A stretch of DNA of 32,040 bases from Bacillota bacterium (GCA_030536355.1 JAUNQD010000025.1:1-32040), one strand, 5' to 3'; numbered from the stretch's first letter, positions 1 to 7,359 are shown. Translations and numbers: made by a program. The notes: a model not told the origin generated them from the letters alone.

Positions 1-44
1 CTCCTAAGGGTTAGTTGCTGGTTCGATTCCGGCAGGGGGTGCCA
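1..44 (+). tRNA. tRNA-Arg(CCT), 3' part only
   Basis: This is the 3' half of a tRNA whose 5' half lies before the window. The anticodon loop CTCCTAA is at 1-7, which puts anticodon CCT (Arg, codon AGG) at 3-5 after the invariant U33. The T arm pairs GCTGG (17-21) with CCGGC (29-33) around the loop TTCGATT. The 3' acceptor strand is AGGGGGT (34-40), followed by discriminator G41 and an encoded CCA at 42-44. The variable loop looks like 4 nt. Identity rests on the anticodon reading; the D arm and 5' acceptor strand cannot be checked. Confidence 0.85.
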
Positions 45-52
45 ACATGTTG

Positions 53-82
53 AAATCCGTCTGATAGACGGATTTCTTTTTA
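53..82 (+). terminator. Rho-independent terminator after tRNA-Arg
   Basis: A perfect 9-bp stem pairs AAATCCGTC (53-61) with GACGGATTT (67-75) around a TGATA loop and is followed by a T-rich tail (CTTTTTATT). It sits 9 nt after the tRNA 3' end and directly before the stop of the convergent minus-strand gene, so it should end the tRNA transcript. The stem has no strong T-run on the minus strand. Confidence 0.85.
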
Positions 83-718
83 TTATTTCAGCAGCTTCGA
101 ATAATACTTATCTGCCTGATAAAGCGCCGCAACAGGATTATGTGCCAGCACTCTATCCTTAGTCACTAGAGTCGTACACAGTGCGTCCGAATGTTTATAG
201 AACAGGCTGTCGTGGCCTACGCACAGACCGATCACGATATTAAGGTCGGTCTTTTCTTTATTGAGGACTTCTGCCTGCATTATAGGGTTGCACATGTTTA
301 CGCCAACAGCTTCATGCTCCTTATCGATGCCAACAGAAACTTTTGGCTGGGCGCCTATCTTGCATGCGGCTCCCACGACTTCAAACCCGCGGTTTCTGAA
401 TATCTTAGCTGCCATACGCGCTTCCCAGAGAAGGCCTACACATGTAGCGATCCCCAGTTTCTTCGCTCCTATCTTGGCTGCGAACTCACAGATCTCTTCA
501 ACACGCGTCATCTTGCAGTAGTTTTCAAACTCCACTTCAGATGCCGCCATCATTATCTTGGTATTTTCTTCGCTTTCTGTATACAGCTTCATAGTCTCCG
601 CAAGAAAATCAGGATCCATGTTTTTAGTCAGGCAAAAGTCAGGATATGCTCCACCTTTATCGTCGCAACCTTTACCTGCACAATCTATACAGCTTTTCTT
701 GATATCTTTGTTTTCCAT
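83..718 (-). CDS. DUF1847 family cysteine-rich protein
   Basis: A 211-aa cytoplasmic protein recognised as the DUF1847 type found mainly in anaerobes; its function is not established. The N-terminus has a compact cysteine cluster (C10, C13, C18, C29) typical of a metal or Fe-S site. The body has an alpha/beta look (KLGIATCVGLLWEARMA, FEVVGAACKIG, LNIVIGLCVGHDSLF) and several further cysteines. The ATG at 718 is preferred over an in-frame TTG at 733, because GAGGTG lies 5-6 nt upstream of the ATG while the TTG has no ribosome binding site. A small hairpin (AGGGC/GCCCT, 734-746) lies just upstream of that site on the transcript. The gene appears monocistronic and convergent with tRNA-Arg. I am confident of the family and cannot give a substrate. 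Confidence 0.8.
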   Translation of the reverse strand: MENKDIKKSCIDCAGKGCDDKGGAYPDFCLTKNMDPDFLAETMKLYTESEENTKIMMAASEVEFENYCKMTRVEEICEFAAKIGAKKLGIATCVGLLWEARMAAKIFRNRGFEVVGAACKIGAQPKVSVGIDKEHEAVGVNMCNPIMQAEVLNKEKTDLNIVIGLCVGHDSLFYKHSDALCTTLVTKDRVLAHNPVAALYQADKYYSKLLK

Positions 719-902
719 AATGTCACCTCGCAAAGGGCGCAGCCCTGTTTGTTCTGCTCATATTCTACCACAAACTGCTTTCCTGCGGTAGGGGCTTCAA
801 GACTGTGCCCTGCGCGCACGCTTTCGCAGACAATTTTAGTCCAGATTGTTTTTTTGATGTTTTTTTGTTGCCTTTCTATATACAAAATATAGTGGTCTGT
901 TG

Positions 903-908
903 TATAAT
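903..908 (+). promoter_or_regulatory. Possible -10 box for the glycyl-radical-domain gene
   Basis: TATAAT at 903-908 lies about 88 bp before the ATG at 996. No good -35 hexamer is seen at 16-18 bp, so this is a weak call. The 719-995 gap contains no other convincing gene. Confidence 0.35.
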
Positions 909-995
909 CAAATCCCACATGACAGAATATATGGTGGCATCAGGTCACCGATTTAATATTGATTTTAAGTTTTTATGATATAAGGAGGTATTATA

Positions 996-1286
996 ATGTC
1001 AATCATTATCACAGGAAATGCAGATCCTAAGGAAGCTCAGGCTTATGTAGATTATCTCGAAAACAAATATAACAGGAAACTGGACAAACTGGATATCAAG
1101 ATCGATGGCGAATATGCAGACCTCGACTACACTTTCTCCAACGTTCCTTTCGAAAGGATCAGACGTATCACAGGATATCTGGTAGGAACAATGGATAACT
1201 GGAACGATGCCAAGTCTGCTGAAGAAGCTGACAGAGTGAAGCACTCTCTCGGAGAGCCAAGCTGCTCTCTTGAAGATCTTTCTTAA
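996..1286 (+). CDS. Stand-alone NrdD-like glycyl-radical domain protein
   Basis: A 96-aa protein whose C-terminal half resembles the last ~40 residues of anaerobic ribonucleotide reductase NrdD. It has a RRITGYLVGT segment around residues 56-65, comparable with RRVCGYLG of NrdD, where the first glycine is the radical site (here G60). A WNDAKSAEEADRVKH segment follows at 69-83 and resembles the FNAGKQEEVKRRVKH tail. The catalytic barrel and the zinc Cys4 motif of full NrdD are absent; the only cysteine is C90. Residues 1-50 are a small alpha/beta region not otherwise recognised. AAGGAGGT at 982-989 precedes the ATG. Small clostridial proteins of this kind are often annotated simply as anaerobic ribonucleoside-triphosphate reductase; a complete catalytic role is impossible at this size. 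A GrcA/YfiD-like spare glycyl-radical role is inference. Confidence 0.7.
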   Translation: MSIIITGNADPKEAQAYVDYLENKYNRKLDKLDIKIDGEYADLDYTFSNVPFERIRRITGYLVGTMDNWNDAKSAEEADRVKHSLGEPSCSLEDLS

Positions 1287-1301
1287 AATTCAGAAAGAGC
1301 T

Positions 1302-1331
1302 GCCCTTTGCATATGCAAGGGGCTTTTTTTA
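1302..1331 (+). terminator. Rho-independent terminator
   Basis: GCCCTTTGC (1302-1310) pairs with GCAAGGGGC (1315-1323) around an ATAT loop, with one G-T wobble, and is followed by seven T residues. It lies 15 nt after the stop of the glycyl-radical-domain gene. Its core recurs in the terminator near 21420. Confidence 0.9.
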
Positions 1332-1332
1332 T

Positions 1333-1340
1333 GCTATACT
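1333..1340 (+). promoter_or_regulatory. Extended -10 promoter for the hydantoinase operon
   Basis: TGCTATACT reads as an extended -10 element (TG-n-TATACT, hexamer at 1335-1340). No good -35 is visible, since the upstream terminator occupies that place; extended -10 promoters can do without one. Transcription would start near 1347, leaving a leader of about 54 nt. Confidence 0.5.
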
Positions 1341-1358
1341 TGTTGTGTATGTTCGTAA

Positions 1359-1370
1359 TTAACGCGTTAA
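1359..1370. promoter_or_regulatory. Perfect 12-bp palindrome, candidate operator
   Basis: TTAACGCGTTAA at 1359-1370 is a perfect palindrome lying about 12 bp after the predicted start site and about 15 bp before the ribosome binding site of the hydantoinase gene. This is a typical place for a repressor site. The binding protein is unknown and no regulator gene lies next to it. Confidence 0.4.
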
Positions 1371-1400
1371 CACTAAATTCAAATATTAAGGAGGCTTAAC

Positions 1401-2798
1401 ATGGCAGTATTGATCAAGAACGGTATCGTTGTAACGGCTGATAACGAGTTCAAGGCCGACGTTTATGTTGATGGCGAAAGCATCAAGGCCATCGGTGAAA
1501 ATCTGCACGCGGCAGATGGTGATGAGCTCATCAATGCAGAGGGTAAATACATCCTTCCGGGCGGAGTAGATCAGCACGTGCATTTCTCCTTTACATATAA
1601 GGGCAGCAAGGTAAGAGGTTTTGAAACTTCCAATGCTGCGGCAGTAGGCGGAACTACGACTCTCATCGAATTCGTAAATCAGGAAGAAGGCAAGGGCCTT
1701 GTTGAAACTATCGAAGATTACCGCAAGACCGATGCTGACGGTATCGCTATGGTCGACTACTCATTCCACAGTGTTATGACCGATCCTCGCGACGAAGTCA
1801 TCGAAGAGATCCCTAAGCTGGCAGAAGCAGGCTACCCTACTATGAAGCTTTTCATGGCATACAAGGGAATGTTCTTCCACGCTGACGACGATGCCATCCT
1901 GAAGGCGCTTTACAAAGGAAAAGAAGCAGGCGTTACCATCATGGTACATGCCGAAAATGCTGATATGATAGATGTCAAAACTAAGCAGCTGATTGCTGAA
2001 GGCAAAACCGATCCTTACTATCACGCTGTGAGCCGTCCGCCTGTAGTAGAAGCTGAGGCTACTCGCAGAGCTATCTATCTTGCTGAGATGGCTGACGCTC
2101 CGCTGTACGTGGTACACGTTTCATGCAAAGAGGCACTGGAAGAGATCAAGCAGGCGTATGCAAGAGGCCAGAGGGTATTCGGGGAAACTTGCTCCCACTA
2201 TCTGGTTCTCGATACAGAAGATCTGGCTAAGCCAAACTTCGAAGGAGCTAAGTATGTATGCTCACCTGCACTGAGAACAGAAGAGCACAGAGAAGCGCTC
2301 TGGGAAGCAGTTGACAGAAGCTGGCTCAACGCCATCAGTTCAGACCACTGCGGATTCGACTTCGCTGAACAGAAGCACATGGGATTCGGTGAAGGCAATT
2401 CATTCGCAGACATTCCTAACGGAGCACCTTCACTTCAGAACAGACTCAACATCCTGTGGACTTACGGAGTATGCGAAGGCAAGATCTCAAGAAGCAGACT
2501 GGTTGATCTGTTCGCTACAAGCCCTGCTAAGATCAACGGCCTTGATAAGAAGGGCCAGCTGGCAGTGGGCTTCGATGCAGATATCGTTATATTCGATCCT
2601 GATTATGAAGGTGTCATGAGCGTAGAAAACAACCTGGAAGGCGTTGACTACTGTCCATTTGAAGGCTTCGCTCAGAAGGGTCGTCCTGAAACAGTCTTCT
2701 TAAGAGGTCAGAAGATCGTTGAAGACGCTAAATATATCGGATACAAAGGCCAGGGCAAGCTGGTAGCAGGCAAGCCTTACGGCTCAGCATATAAATAG
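1401..2798 (+). CDS. hydA: Hydantoinase / dihydropyrimidinase
   Basis: A 465-aa cyclic amidohydrolase that hydrolyses hydantoins or dihydropyrimidines to N-carbamoyl amino acids. It shows the full binuclear metal set: H59 and H61 in GGVDQHVHF, K150 in TMKLFMAYKG (the lysine that becomes carboxylated), H184 in MVHAEN, H240 in YVVHVS and D316 in SSDHCGFDF. The length fits the D-hydantoinase/dihydropyrimidinase family. The start is ATG at 1401 with AAGGAGG upstream. It heads an operon with an M20 amidohydrolase 39 nt downstream and alanine racemase after that. A short hairpin (GTGCAG/CTGCAC, 2806-2822) without a T-run lies in the first gap and may adjust mRNA stability. Allantoinase is less likely from the motif context. 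Substrate and stereochemistry cannot be read from sequence. Confidence 0.9.
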   Translation: MAVLIKNGIVVTADNEFKADVYVDGESIKAIGENLHAADGDELINAEGKYILPGGVDQHVHFSFTYKGSKVRGFETSNAAAVGGTTTLIEFVNQEEGKGLVETIEDYRKTDADGIAMVDYSFHSVMTDPRDEVIEEIPKLAEAGYPTMKLFMAYKGMFFHADDDAILKALYKGKEAGVTIMVHAENADMIDVKTKQLIAEGKTDPYYHAVSRPPVVEAEATRRAIYLAEMADAPLYVVHVSCKEALEEIKQAYARGQRVFGETCSHYLVLDTEDLAKPNFEGAKYVCSPALRTEEHREALWEAVDRSWLNAISSDHCGFDFAEQKHMGFGEGNSFADIPNGAPSLQNRLNILWTYGVCEGKISRSRLVDLFATSPAKINGLDKKGQLAVGFDADIVIFDPDYEGVMSVENNLEGVDYCPFEGFAQKGRPETVFLRGQKIVEDAKYIGYKGQGKLVAGKPYGSAYK

Positions 2799-2837
2799 AG
2801 TTTCGGTGCAGGAATACTGCACTGTCAGAGGTTGGAT

Positions 2838-4163
2838 ATGAAAATCAACAAATCAAGATTGCTGGAAATGCTTCACGACTTAGAAGACTTTACCGACACC
2901 CCCGGCAACGGAGTGACGAGGTTTTCCTTTGGAGTCCAGGATGCAACAGCAAGAGAATATATATTAGAAAAAGCCGTTGATGCCGGCTGCACCGTCGATA
3001 TAGATGCCCTTCAAAACATCAGAATAGGGCTCAAATCTAATGTTCCGGGCAAGAGTATAGTCATGGCGGGATCTCACATAGATACTGTCCGTCATGGCGG
3101 CTGGCTGGATGGGATCTACGGGGTATGCGGTGCACTGGAAGTTATGCTTACATTGGCTGAGTACGTGGACGCTGCCAATTCGGGAGATAAAAGCGTCATG
3201 CCCATCGATCAGCTGAAAAACAATTACGAAATGGTCATTTTCTCAGAAGAGGAAGGCTCTAACTTCGGTTCGACGATGACCGGCAGTAAATTCGTAACAG
3301 GTTTTTATAAAGAAGAAGATCTGGGCAAGCTAAGGGATACCAATGGCAAGACATTGAGACAGCGCCTCATCGAACTTCCTATCAAGGATGACGAGGACGA
3401 AGACTCTCTCGATGTGTACAGCATGGACTATTTCGATTCCGGCGAGATACTTTGGGACTTCGATGAGATCAAATCTATGCTGGAACTTCATATCGAACAA
3501 GGGCCTGTCCTTGATAAAGAAGGACTGTCCATCGGTATCGTTGATGCCATATACGGAATGCGAGTCGTGGAAGTCACCCTTACCGGAGTAGGAAACCACG
3601 CAGGTGCAACACCTATGGGAATCAGATACGATGCCCTTTGCACGGCAGCAGAGTGCGTGCTGGCCACAGAAGAGATCGTCAAGTCAGATGATGACGAGCG
3701 CATCGTAGCAACTATCGGTAAGTTGAGCGTTTCTCCTGACTGTTCCAATGTTATCCCTCAGGAAGTCAAATTCACTGTCGAAGTAAGGGATAAGGACGAA
3801 GACAAGATTAACGAATATATGGACAGGATCATCGAACGTATCAGGCAGTTGGCTGACGCAAGACAGGTGACCTGTGAAATAACCGAGCATTCCAAGTCAA
3901 GTCCGCTCTACCTCACCAAGAGCCTTAAGGATGACATGGAAAAGCTCGCCATCAAGAAGAATCTGGCATATAAGGTCATGGATAGTGGTGCAGTCCATGA
4001 TGCATGTATGATAGCAAATTTCGTAGATACGGGTATGATCTTCGTACCGAGCATAAACGGTCGAAGCCACGTGCCTGAAGAAGACACCAAGGAAGAAGAT
4101 TTAATTGCAGGAGTACAATTCCTGATGGATACAGTGCTCAATGAAATGAAAACGGAGGTATAA
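2838..4163 (+). CDS. M20-family N-carbamoyl-amino-acid / ureidopropionate / allantoate amidohydrolase
   Basis: A 441-aa zinc-type amidohydrolase of the AllC/L-carbamoylase/beta-ureidopropionase group. The signature blocks are AGSHIDTVRHGGWLDGIYG (H80, D91), FSEEEGSNFG (E137-E139), a LELHIEQGP block with H218, the dimerisation region GVGNHAGATPMG, and a C-terminal SGAVHDA segment. The region around residues 165-212 is rich in Asp and Glu and is longer than I expect for the family. The start is ATG at 2838 with AGAGG at 2827-2831; an in-frame TTG at 2832 would overlap that site and is rejected. It follows the hydantoinase and would remove the carbamoyl group from its product, releasing amino acid, CO2 and ammonia. 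Allantoate as substrate cannot be excluded. Confidence 0.85.
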   Translation: MKINKSRLLEMLHDLEDFTDTPGNGVTRFSFGVQDATAREYILEKAVDAGCTVDIDALQNIRIGLKSNVPGKSIVMAGSHIDTVRHGGWLDGIYGVCGALEVMLTLAEYVDAANSGDKSVMPIDQLKNNYEMVIFSEEEGSNFGSTMTGSKFVTGFYKEEDLGKLRDTNGKTLRQRLIELPIKDDEDEDSLDVYSMDYFDSGEILWDFDEIKSMLELHIEQGPVLDKEGLSIGIVDAIYGMRVVEVTLTGVGNHAGATPMGIRYDALCTAAECVLATEEIVKSDDDERIVATIGKLSVSPDCSNVIPQEVKFTVEVRDKDEDKINEYMDRIIERIRQLADARQVTCEITEHSKSSPLYLTKSLKDDMEKLAIKKNLAYKVMDSGAVHDACMIANFVDTGMIFVPSINGRSHVPEEDTKEEDLIAGVQFLMDTVLNEMKTEV

Positions 4164-4167
4164 CTAA

Positions 4168-5307
4168 ATGTATAAGGATGCTATAAGAGCTGCCTGGGCC
4201 GAAATCAACGTGTCAAACCTTGATCACAACATCAAACAAATCAAAGAAAAGGTTGGTCCTAATAAGAAGATCACAGGAATCATCAAGGCGGACGGATACG
4301 GCCATGGGTCTGTTAAAGTTGCAACTGTTTTGAGAGCTAACGGAATCGAATCTTTTGGTGTTGCTACACTTTCTGAAGCTGTTCGCCTGAGAGAAGCAGG
4401 CTTCGTACTGGAAGAGATCGTAGTGTTAGGACTCACACCGGATCCTTATGTTGACACTATCATCGAGCACAGACTGACTCCTGTAGTATGCGACTTCAAG
4501 AATGCACAGGCCATTTCACTGGCTGCAGAAAAAGAAGGCATCATCATCAACGGTTTCATCGCCGTTGATTCCGGAATGGGCAGAATCGGTTACAATCCTG
4601 AAGATTCAGCTTCTATCGAAGATGTCAAGGCCATCGCTGGTCTTCCAAACTTCAAGATCCAGGGCCTCTTCTCGCACTTCGCAACAGCAGATGCTGAAGA
4701 CAAAACTTACTCTGCAGTTCAGGAACAGAGATATGCTGTGTTCTACAAGAAGCTGGTCGATGCGGGTGTTGAACTCCCATGCAGAACACTTTCCAACAGT
4801 GCTGCCATCATGGAAATCCCATCAGCACACTATGATATGGTTCGTCCGGGAATCATCCTCTACGGCTGCTATCCTTCAGATGAAGTTGACAGAAGCCTCA
4901 TTGATCTGAAACCTGTCATGTCGGTTAAGGCTAATATCGTTCACCTTAAGAAGGTGCCTGCCGGAACTACAGTAAGCTATGGCCGTAAGTGGACTGCCAC
5001 AAAGGACAGCATCATCGCGACTATTCCTCTGGGATATGCAGATGGTTTCCCTAGACCTTACTCCGGTAAAGGCAAAGTTATCGTAAACGGCGTTATGGCT
5101 CCTATCGCAGGCAACATCTGTATGGACCAGTGCATGATCGACGTTACCAATGTTCCTTATGTAAGACTTGGTGATGAAGTTACCATCATGGGTAAAGATG
5201 GTATACATGAGATCCTTGCTGATGATATCGCAACAGCAACAGGAACCATCAACTATGAGATCGTATGTGCATTCGGCCAGAGACTGCCTAAGGTATATGT
5301 ATATTAA
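4168..5307 (+). CDS. alr: Alanine racemase (PLP-dependent)
   Basis: A 379-aa fold-type III PLP enzyme interconverting L- and D-alanine for peptidoglycan. The PLP lysine is K40 in GIIKADGYGHGS and the second catalytic base is Y271 in a TVSYGRKW motif, followed by LGYADGFPR. The DMVRPGIILYG segment is also typical, and the length matches the family. The ATG at 4168 follows GGAGGTAT in the end of the preceding gene, with only 4 nt between genes, so it is translationally linked to the carbamoylase. That linkage could mean it also racemises amino acids released from hydantoins; no separate hydantoin racemase is seen. A terminator follows 28 nt downstream. Confidence 0.93.
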   Translation: MYKDAIRAAWAEINVSNLDHNIKQIKEKVGPNKKITGIIKADGYGHGSVKVATVLRANGIESFGVATLSEAVRLREAGFVLEEIVVLGLTPDPYVDTIIEHRLTPVVCDFKNAQAISLAAEKEGIIINGFIAVDSGMGRIGYNPEDSASIEDVKAIAGLPNFKIQGLFSHFATADAEDKTYSAVQEQRYAVFYKKLVDAGVELPCRTLSNSAAIMEIPSAHYDMVRPGIILYGCYPSDEVDRSLIDLKPVMSVKANIVHLKKVPAGTTVSYGRKWTATKDSIIATIPLGYADGFPRPYSGKGKVIVNGVMAPIAGNICMDQCMIDVTNVPYVRLGDEVTIMGKDGIHEILADDIATATGTINYEIVCAFGQRLPKVYVY

Positions 5308-5335
5308 GAATTGAACACAATTGCACTTTGCACTA

Positions 5336-5363
5336 AAAAACTCCCGATAATTTCGGGAGTTTT
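5336..5363 (+). terminator. Rho-independent terminator of the hydantoinase-alr operon
   Basis: CTCCCGA (5341-5347) pairs with TCGGGAG (5353-5359) around TAATT, extended by flanking A/T pairs and ending in TTTT. It lies directly after alr and before the tRNA-Leu promoter. Confidence 0.88.
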
Positions 5364-5377
5364 CCAATATTAAAGCA

Positions 5378-5406
5378 TTGACAAAATCTATTTCAAAAGA
5401 TAGACT
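5378..5406 (+). promoter_or_regulatory. Promoter of tRNA-Leu
   Basis: A perfect TTGACA -35 (5378-5383), a 17-bp spacer and TAGACT as -10 (5401-5406). The start site would be near 5412, giving a short 5' leader before the tRNA at 5421. Confidence 0.8.
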
Positions 5407-5420
5407 AGTAAAGTCAGCAT

Positions 5421-5505
5421 GCGGCTATGGCGGAATTGGCAGACGCGCTAGATTTAGGTTCTAGTGTCAACCGACGTGGGGGTTCAAGTCCCTCTAGCCG
5501 CACCA
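5421..5505 (+). tRNA. tRNA-Leu(TAG)
   Basis: An 85-nt class II tRNA with encoded CCA. The acceptor stem pairs GCGGCTA (5421-5427) with TAGCCGC (5495-5501), followed by discriminator A and CCA. The anticodon stem CTAGA/TCTAG encloses the loop TTTAGGT, giving anticodon TAG at 5455-5457 (Leu, codon CUA). A long variable arm and the T loop GTTCAAGTC follow. It stands alone between its own promoter and terminator. Confidence 0.97.
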
Positions 5506-5510
5506 AAACA

Positions 5511-5556
5511 AGCTACCCAAAGAGCGACATATGTCGCGATTTGTTGGTAGCTTTTT
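5511..5556 (+). terminator. Terminator of tRNA-Leu with a complex stem
   Basis: An outer stem AGCTACC (5511-5517) pairs with GGTAGCT (5546-5552), followed by a T-run at 5552-5556. Inside, CAAA pairs with TTTG, then opposed GA dinucleotides, then an inner perfect helix GCGACA/TGTCGC (5524-5537). The T-run directly after the outer stem makes termination likely. Confidence 0.8.
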
Positions 5557-5557
5557 C

Positions 5558-5599
5558 GCTAGAGATGCCAAAGAGCACGAAGTGCGATTTGCTAGCAGC
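5558..5599 (+). repeat. Second copy of the tRNA-Leu downstream hairpin, without T-run
   Basis: CCAAAGAGC (5568-5576) and GCGATTTG (5584-5591) repeat the arms of the preceding terminator (5517-5525 and 5536-5543). The inner helix is GCAC/GTGC instead of GCGACA/TGTCGC, so the pairing is kept while the bases differ. An outer stem GCTAG (5558-5562) / CTAGC (5592-5596) is also possible. No poly-T follows, so it is not itself a terminator. Function unknown. Confidence 0.5.
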
Positions 5600-5611
5600 T
5601 CGAACGTGCAA

Positions 5612-5638
5612 ATAAAAAGAGCAACGATTGTTGCTCTT
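5612..5638 (-). terminator. Terminator of the SulP gene (bidirectional)
   Basis: AAGAGCAAC (5617-5625) pairs with GTTGCTCTT (5630-5638) around GATT. On the minus strand the stem is followed by TTTTTA and lies just after the sulP stop at 5645. On the plus strand it is followed by CATTTTTTAT, so it may also stop read-through from tRNA-Leu. Confidence 0.85.
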
Positions 5639-5644
5639 CATTTT

Positions 5645-7291
5645 TTATAGATGTTCTTCCTGTGCTACCACGATAGCTTCTTCTGCGCTTTCGAATACGT
5701 ATTCTTCTCCGATCAGATCGATCAGACCGCCTCTGCGCATTTCTTCCAGAACCTTAGGCTGCACACTTGTAAGATAGATTTCTGTACCGTTTGCTTCCAT
5801 CTCTTCTACCAGCTCGATAAGTGCCTGTATACCCGAAAGGTCGATTACCGGAACGCCTCTCATAGAAAGGATCAGTCCTTCTGTCTTGCCTTCGAATGCA
5901 TAGAGTTCATTTTCGAGTTTATCGATAACGGCAAAGAATATCGCTCCTGTCAGGTAAGCGATTCTTACCTTGCCGGAGATCTTCGGAATATGTACACCTA
6001 CTTCTTCCAGTCTTTCACGTTCGATTTCTGCTACTGTGATATCTATATCAGTCAGCTTGATGAGAATCAGGATAACTGAGAATGCTACTCCGATGATGAT
6101 GGCTTCAGTCAGGTCAAATACTACTGTTGCTGCCATGGTAATGAAAAATTTCATCATACCGCCCTTGAACTTGTGACCAAATATGAAGTGGATATTTTCC
6201 CAGTCGTTCATTCTCCATGCTGTCACCATAAGCACGCCTGCCAGTGCTGAAAGCGGGATAGCTGACATAACAGGAGCCAGTATGAACATCGACAGAAGCA
6301 GGATAACTGCATGGAATATACCTGCAAGTCTTGTTTCACAGCCCGCCTTGATGGCTACGCTTGTTCTGGCGATGGCTGCCGTTGCAGGAACGCCGCCAAA
6401 GATCGGGATCACCAGGTTTCCGATTCCCTGTGCAATGAGTTCTCTGTCCGCATCCATCTCTTCGTCTTTCATCTTACCGGCAGATGCTCCGCACAGTAAA
6501 CTTTCGATCATGCCGAGAGCTGCTATGGAAAATGCAGGTATGAACAAGGCTCTCATATGACTCAGGCTGATTCCTGAGAGGGTGAGCCTTTCATCGAGAA
6601 TGATCGACTTGGGTACGTCTCCCACTACTGCCACATCAAACTGCAGGAAATGATTAGCTACAAGGATTATTATAAGGGCCGCCAGTGATGACGGGAATTT
6701 AGCGTTCAGTTTTTTCGGCCAGATCAGCATGATCACGATAACTGCGATACCGATCGCCATAGTTTCCATGTCTGGATGGAAGCCGTTGGTGAAATATGAT
6801 ATCAGCTTAACGATCGCAAGGTCCCCTTCAGATTTCACTCCAAAAAAATTATCCAGCTGCCCCAATGCTATTATTATGGCTATGCCGGATGTGAATCCGG
6901 TGATAACTGATGACGGGATATAATAGATCATTCTTCCCAGCTTCAATATGCCTGCTACGATCAGTATGATACCTGCCATAAAACATGCAAGCAGTATACC
7001 CTGCATTCCATACTGTGCTGCCAGCGTTACCAGGATGGCTGTCATGGCACCTGTCGGACCTGAGATCTGAAATGACGCTCCCGAGAAAGCACTGATGACG
7101 ATACCGCCTATTATTGCTGTGACCAGACCTGCCGCTGCTGTTGCCCCTGAGCTGACACCGAATGCCAGTGCCAGAGGCAATGCTACTGCTGCTACTGTTA
7201 CTCCGGCCATAAGGTCCTTGCCGAGGCGTGCGCCATTATATCCGGCGAACTCCGTCTTGATATCACCTATATAGTTTTTAAATAAATTCAT
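5645..7291 (-). CDS. SulP (SLC26-type) anion permease with STAS domain
   Basis: A 548-aa inner-membrane anion transporter of the SulP family. About 10-12 hydrophobic segments fill residues ~20-415, beginning with a typical AGVTVAAVALPLALAFGVSSG first helix and an SGPTGAMTAILV segment. A cytoplasmic STAS domain occupies ~430-548, with VPVIDLSGIQALIEL as its anti-sigma-antagonist-like core. Substrate (sulfate, bicarbonate, other) cannot be told. The ATG at 7291 has AGGAGG 6 nt upstream; an upstream in-frame ATG at 7333 is rejected because it overlaps the -10 box. It has its own promoter immediately after the kor operon and a strong terminator. Confidence 0.92.
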   Translation of the reverse strand: MNLFKNYIGDIKTEFAGYNGARLGKDLMAGVTVAAVALPLALAFGVSSGATAAAGLVTAIIGGIVISAFSGASFQISGPTGAMTAILVTLAAQYGMQGILLACFMAGIILIVAGILKLGRMIYYIPSSVITGFTSGIAIIIALGQLDNFFGVKSEGDLAIVKLISYFTNGFHPDMETMAIGIAVIVIMLIWPKKLNAKFPSSLAALIIILVANHFLQFDVAVVGDVPKSIILDERLTLSGISLSHMRALFIPAFSIAALGMIESLLCGASAGKMKDEEMDADRELIAQGIGNLVIPIFGGVPATAAIARTSVAIKAGCETRLAGIFHAVILLLSMFILAPVMSAIPLSALAGVLMVTAWRMNDWENIHFIFGHKFKGGMMKFFITMAATVVFDLTEAIIIGVAFSVILILIKLTDIDITVAEIERERLEEVGVHIPKISGKVRIAYLTGAIFFAVIDKLENELYAFEGKTEGLILSMRGVPVIDLSGIQALIELVEEMEANGTEIYLTSVQPKVLEEMRRGGLIDLIGEEYVFESAEEAIVVAQEEHL

Positions 7292-7331
7292 AAATCCTCC
7301 TGAAATATCTGTGGAATAAGCTCCACTAAAC

Positions 7332-7359
7332 ATTATATCTCAGGAGGATGTTAATTCAA
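7332..7359 (-). promoter_or_regulatory. Promoter of the SulP gene
   Basis: On the minus strand TTGAAT (7354-7359), a 16-bp spacer and TATAAT (7332-7337). It sits in the short gap between the korC stop and sulP; read-through from kor is possible because no clear terminator is seen there. Confidence 0.7.

Noticed and set aside
191..892. Long plus-strand reading frame opposite the DUF1847 gene
   Set aside because: No ribosome binding site, low-complexity aromatic/cysteine-rich translation, and it lies antisense to a well-supported gene.
2832..2837. TTG start for the M20 amidohydrolase
   Set aside because: It abuts the AGAGG ribosome binding site; the ATG at 2838 has the correct spacing.
5427..5615. 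Reading frame of 62 codons over tRNA-Leu
   Set aside because: It is read through the tRNA and its terminator; the structured RNA explains the sequence.
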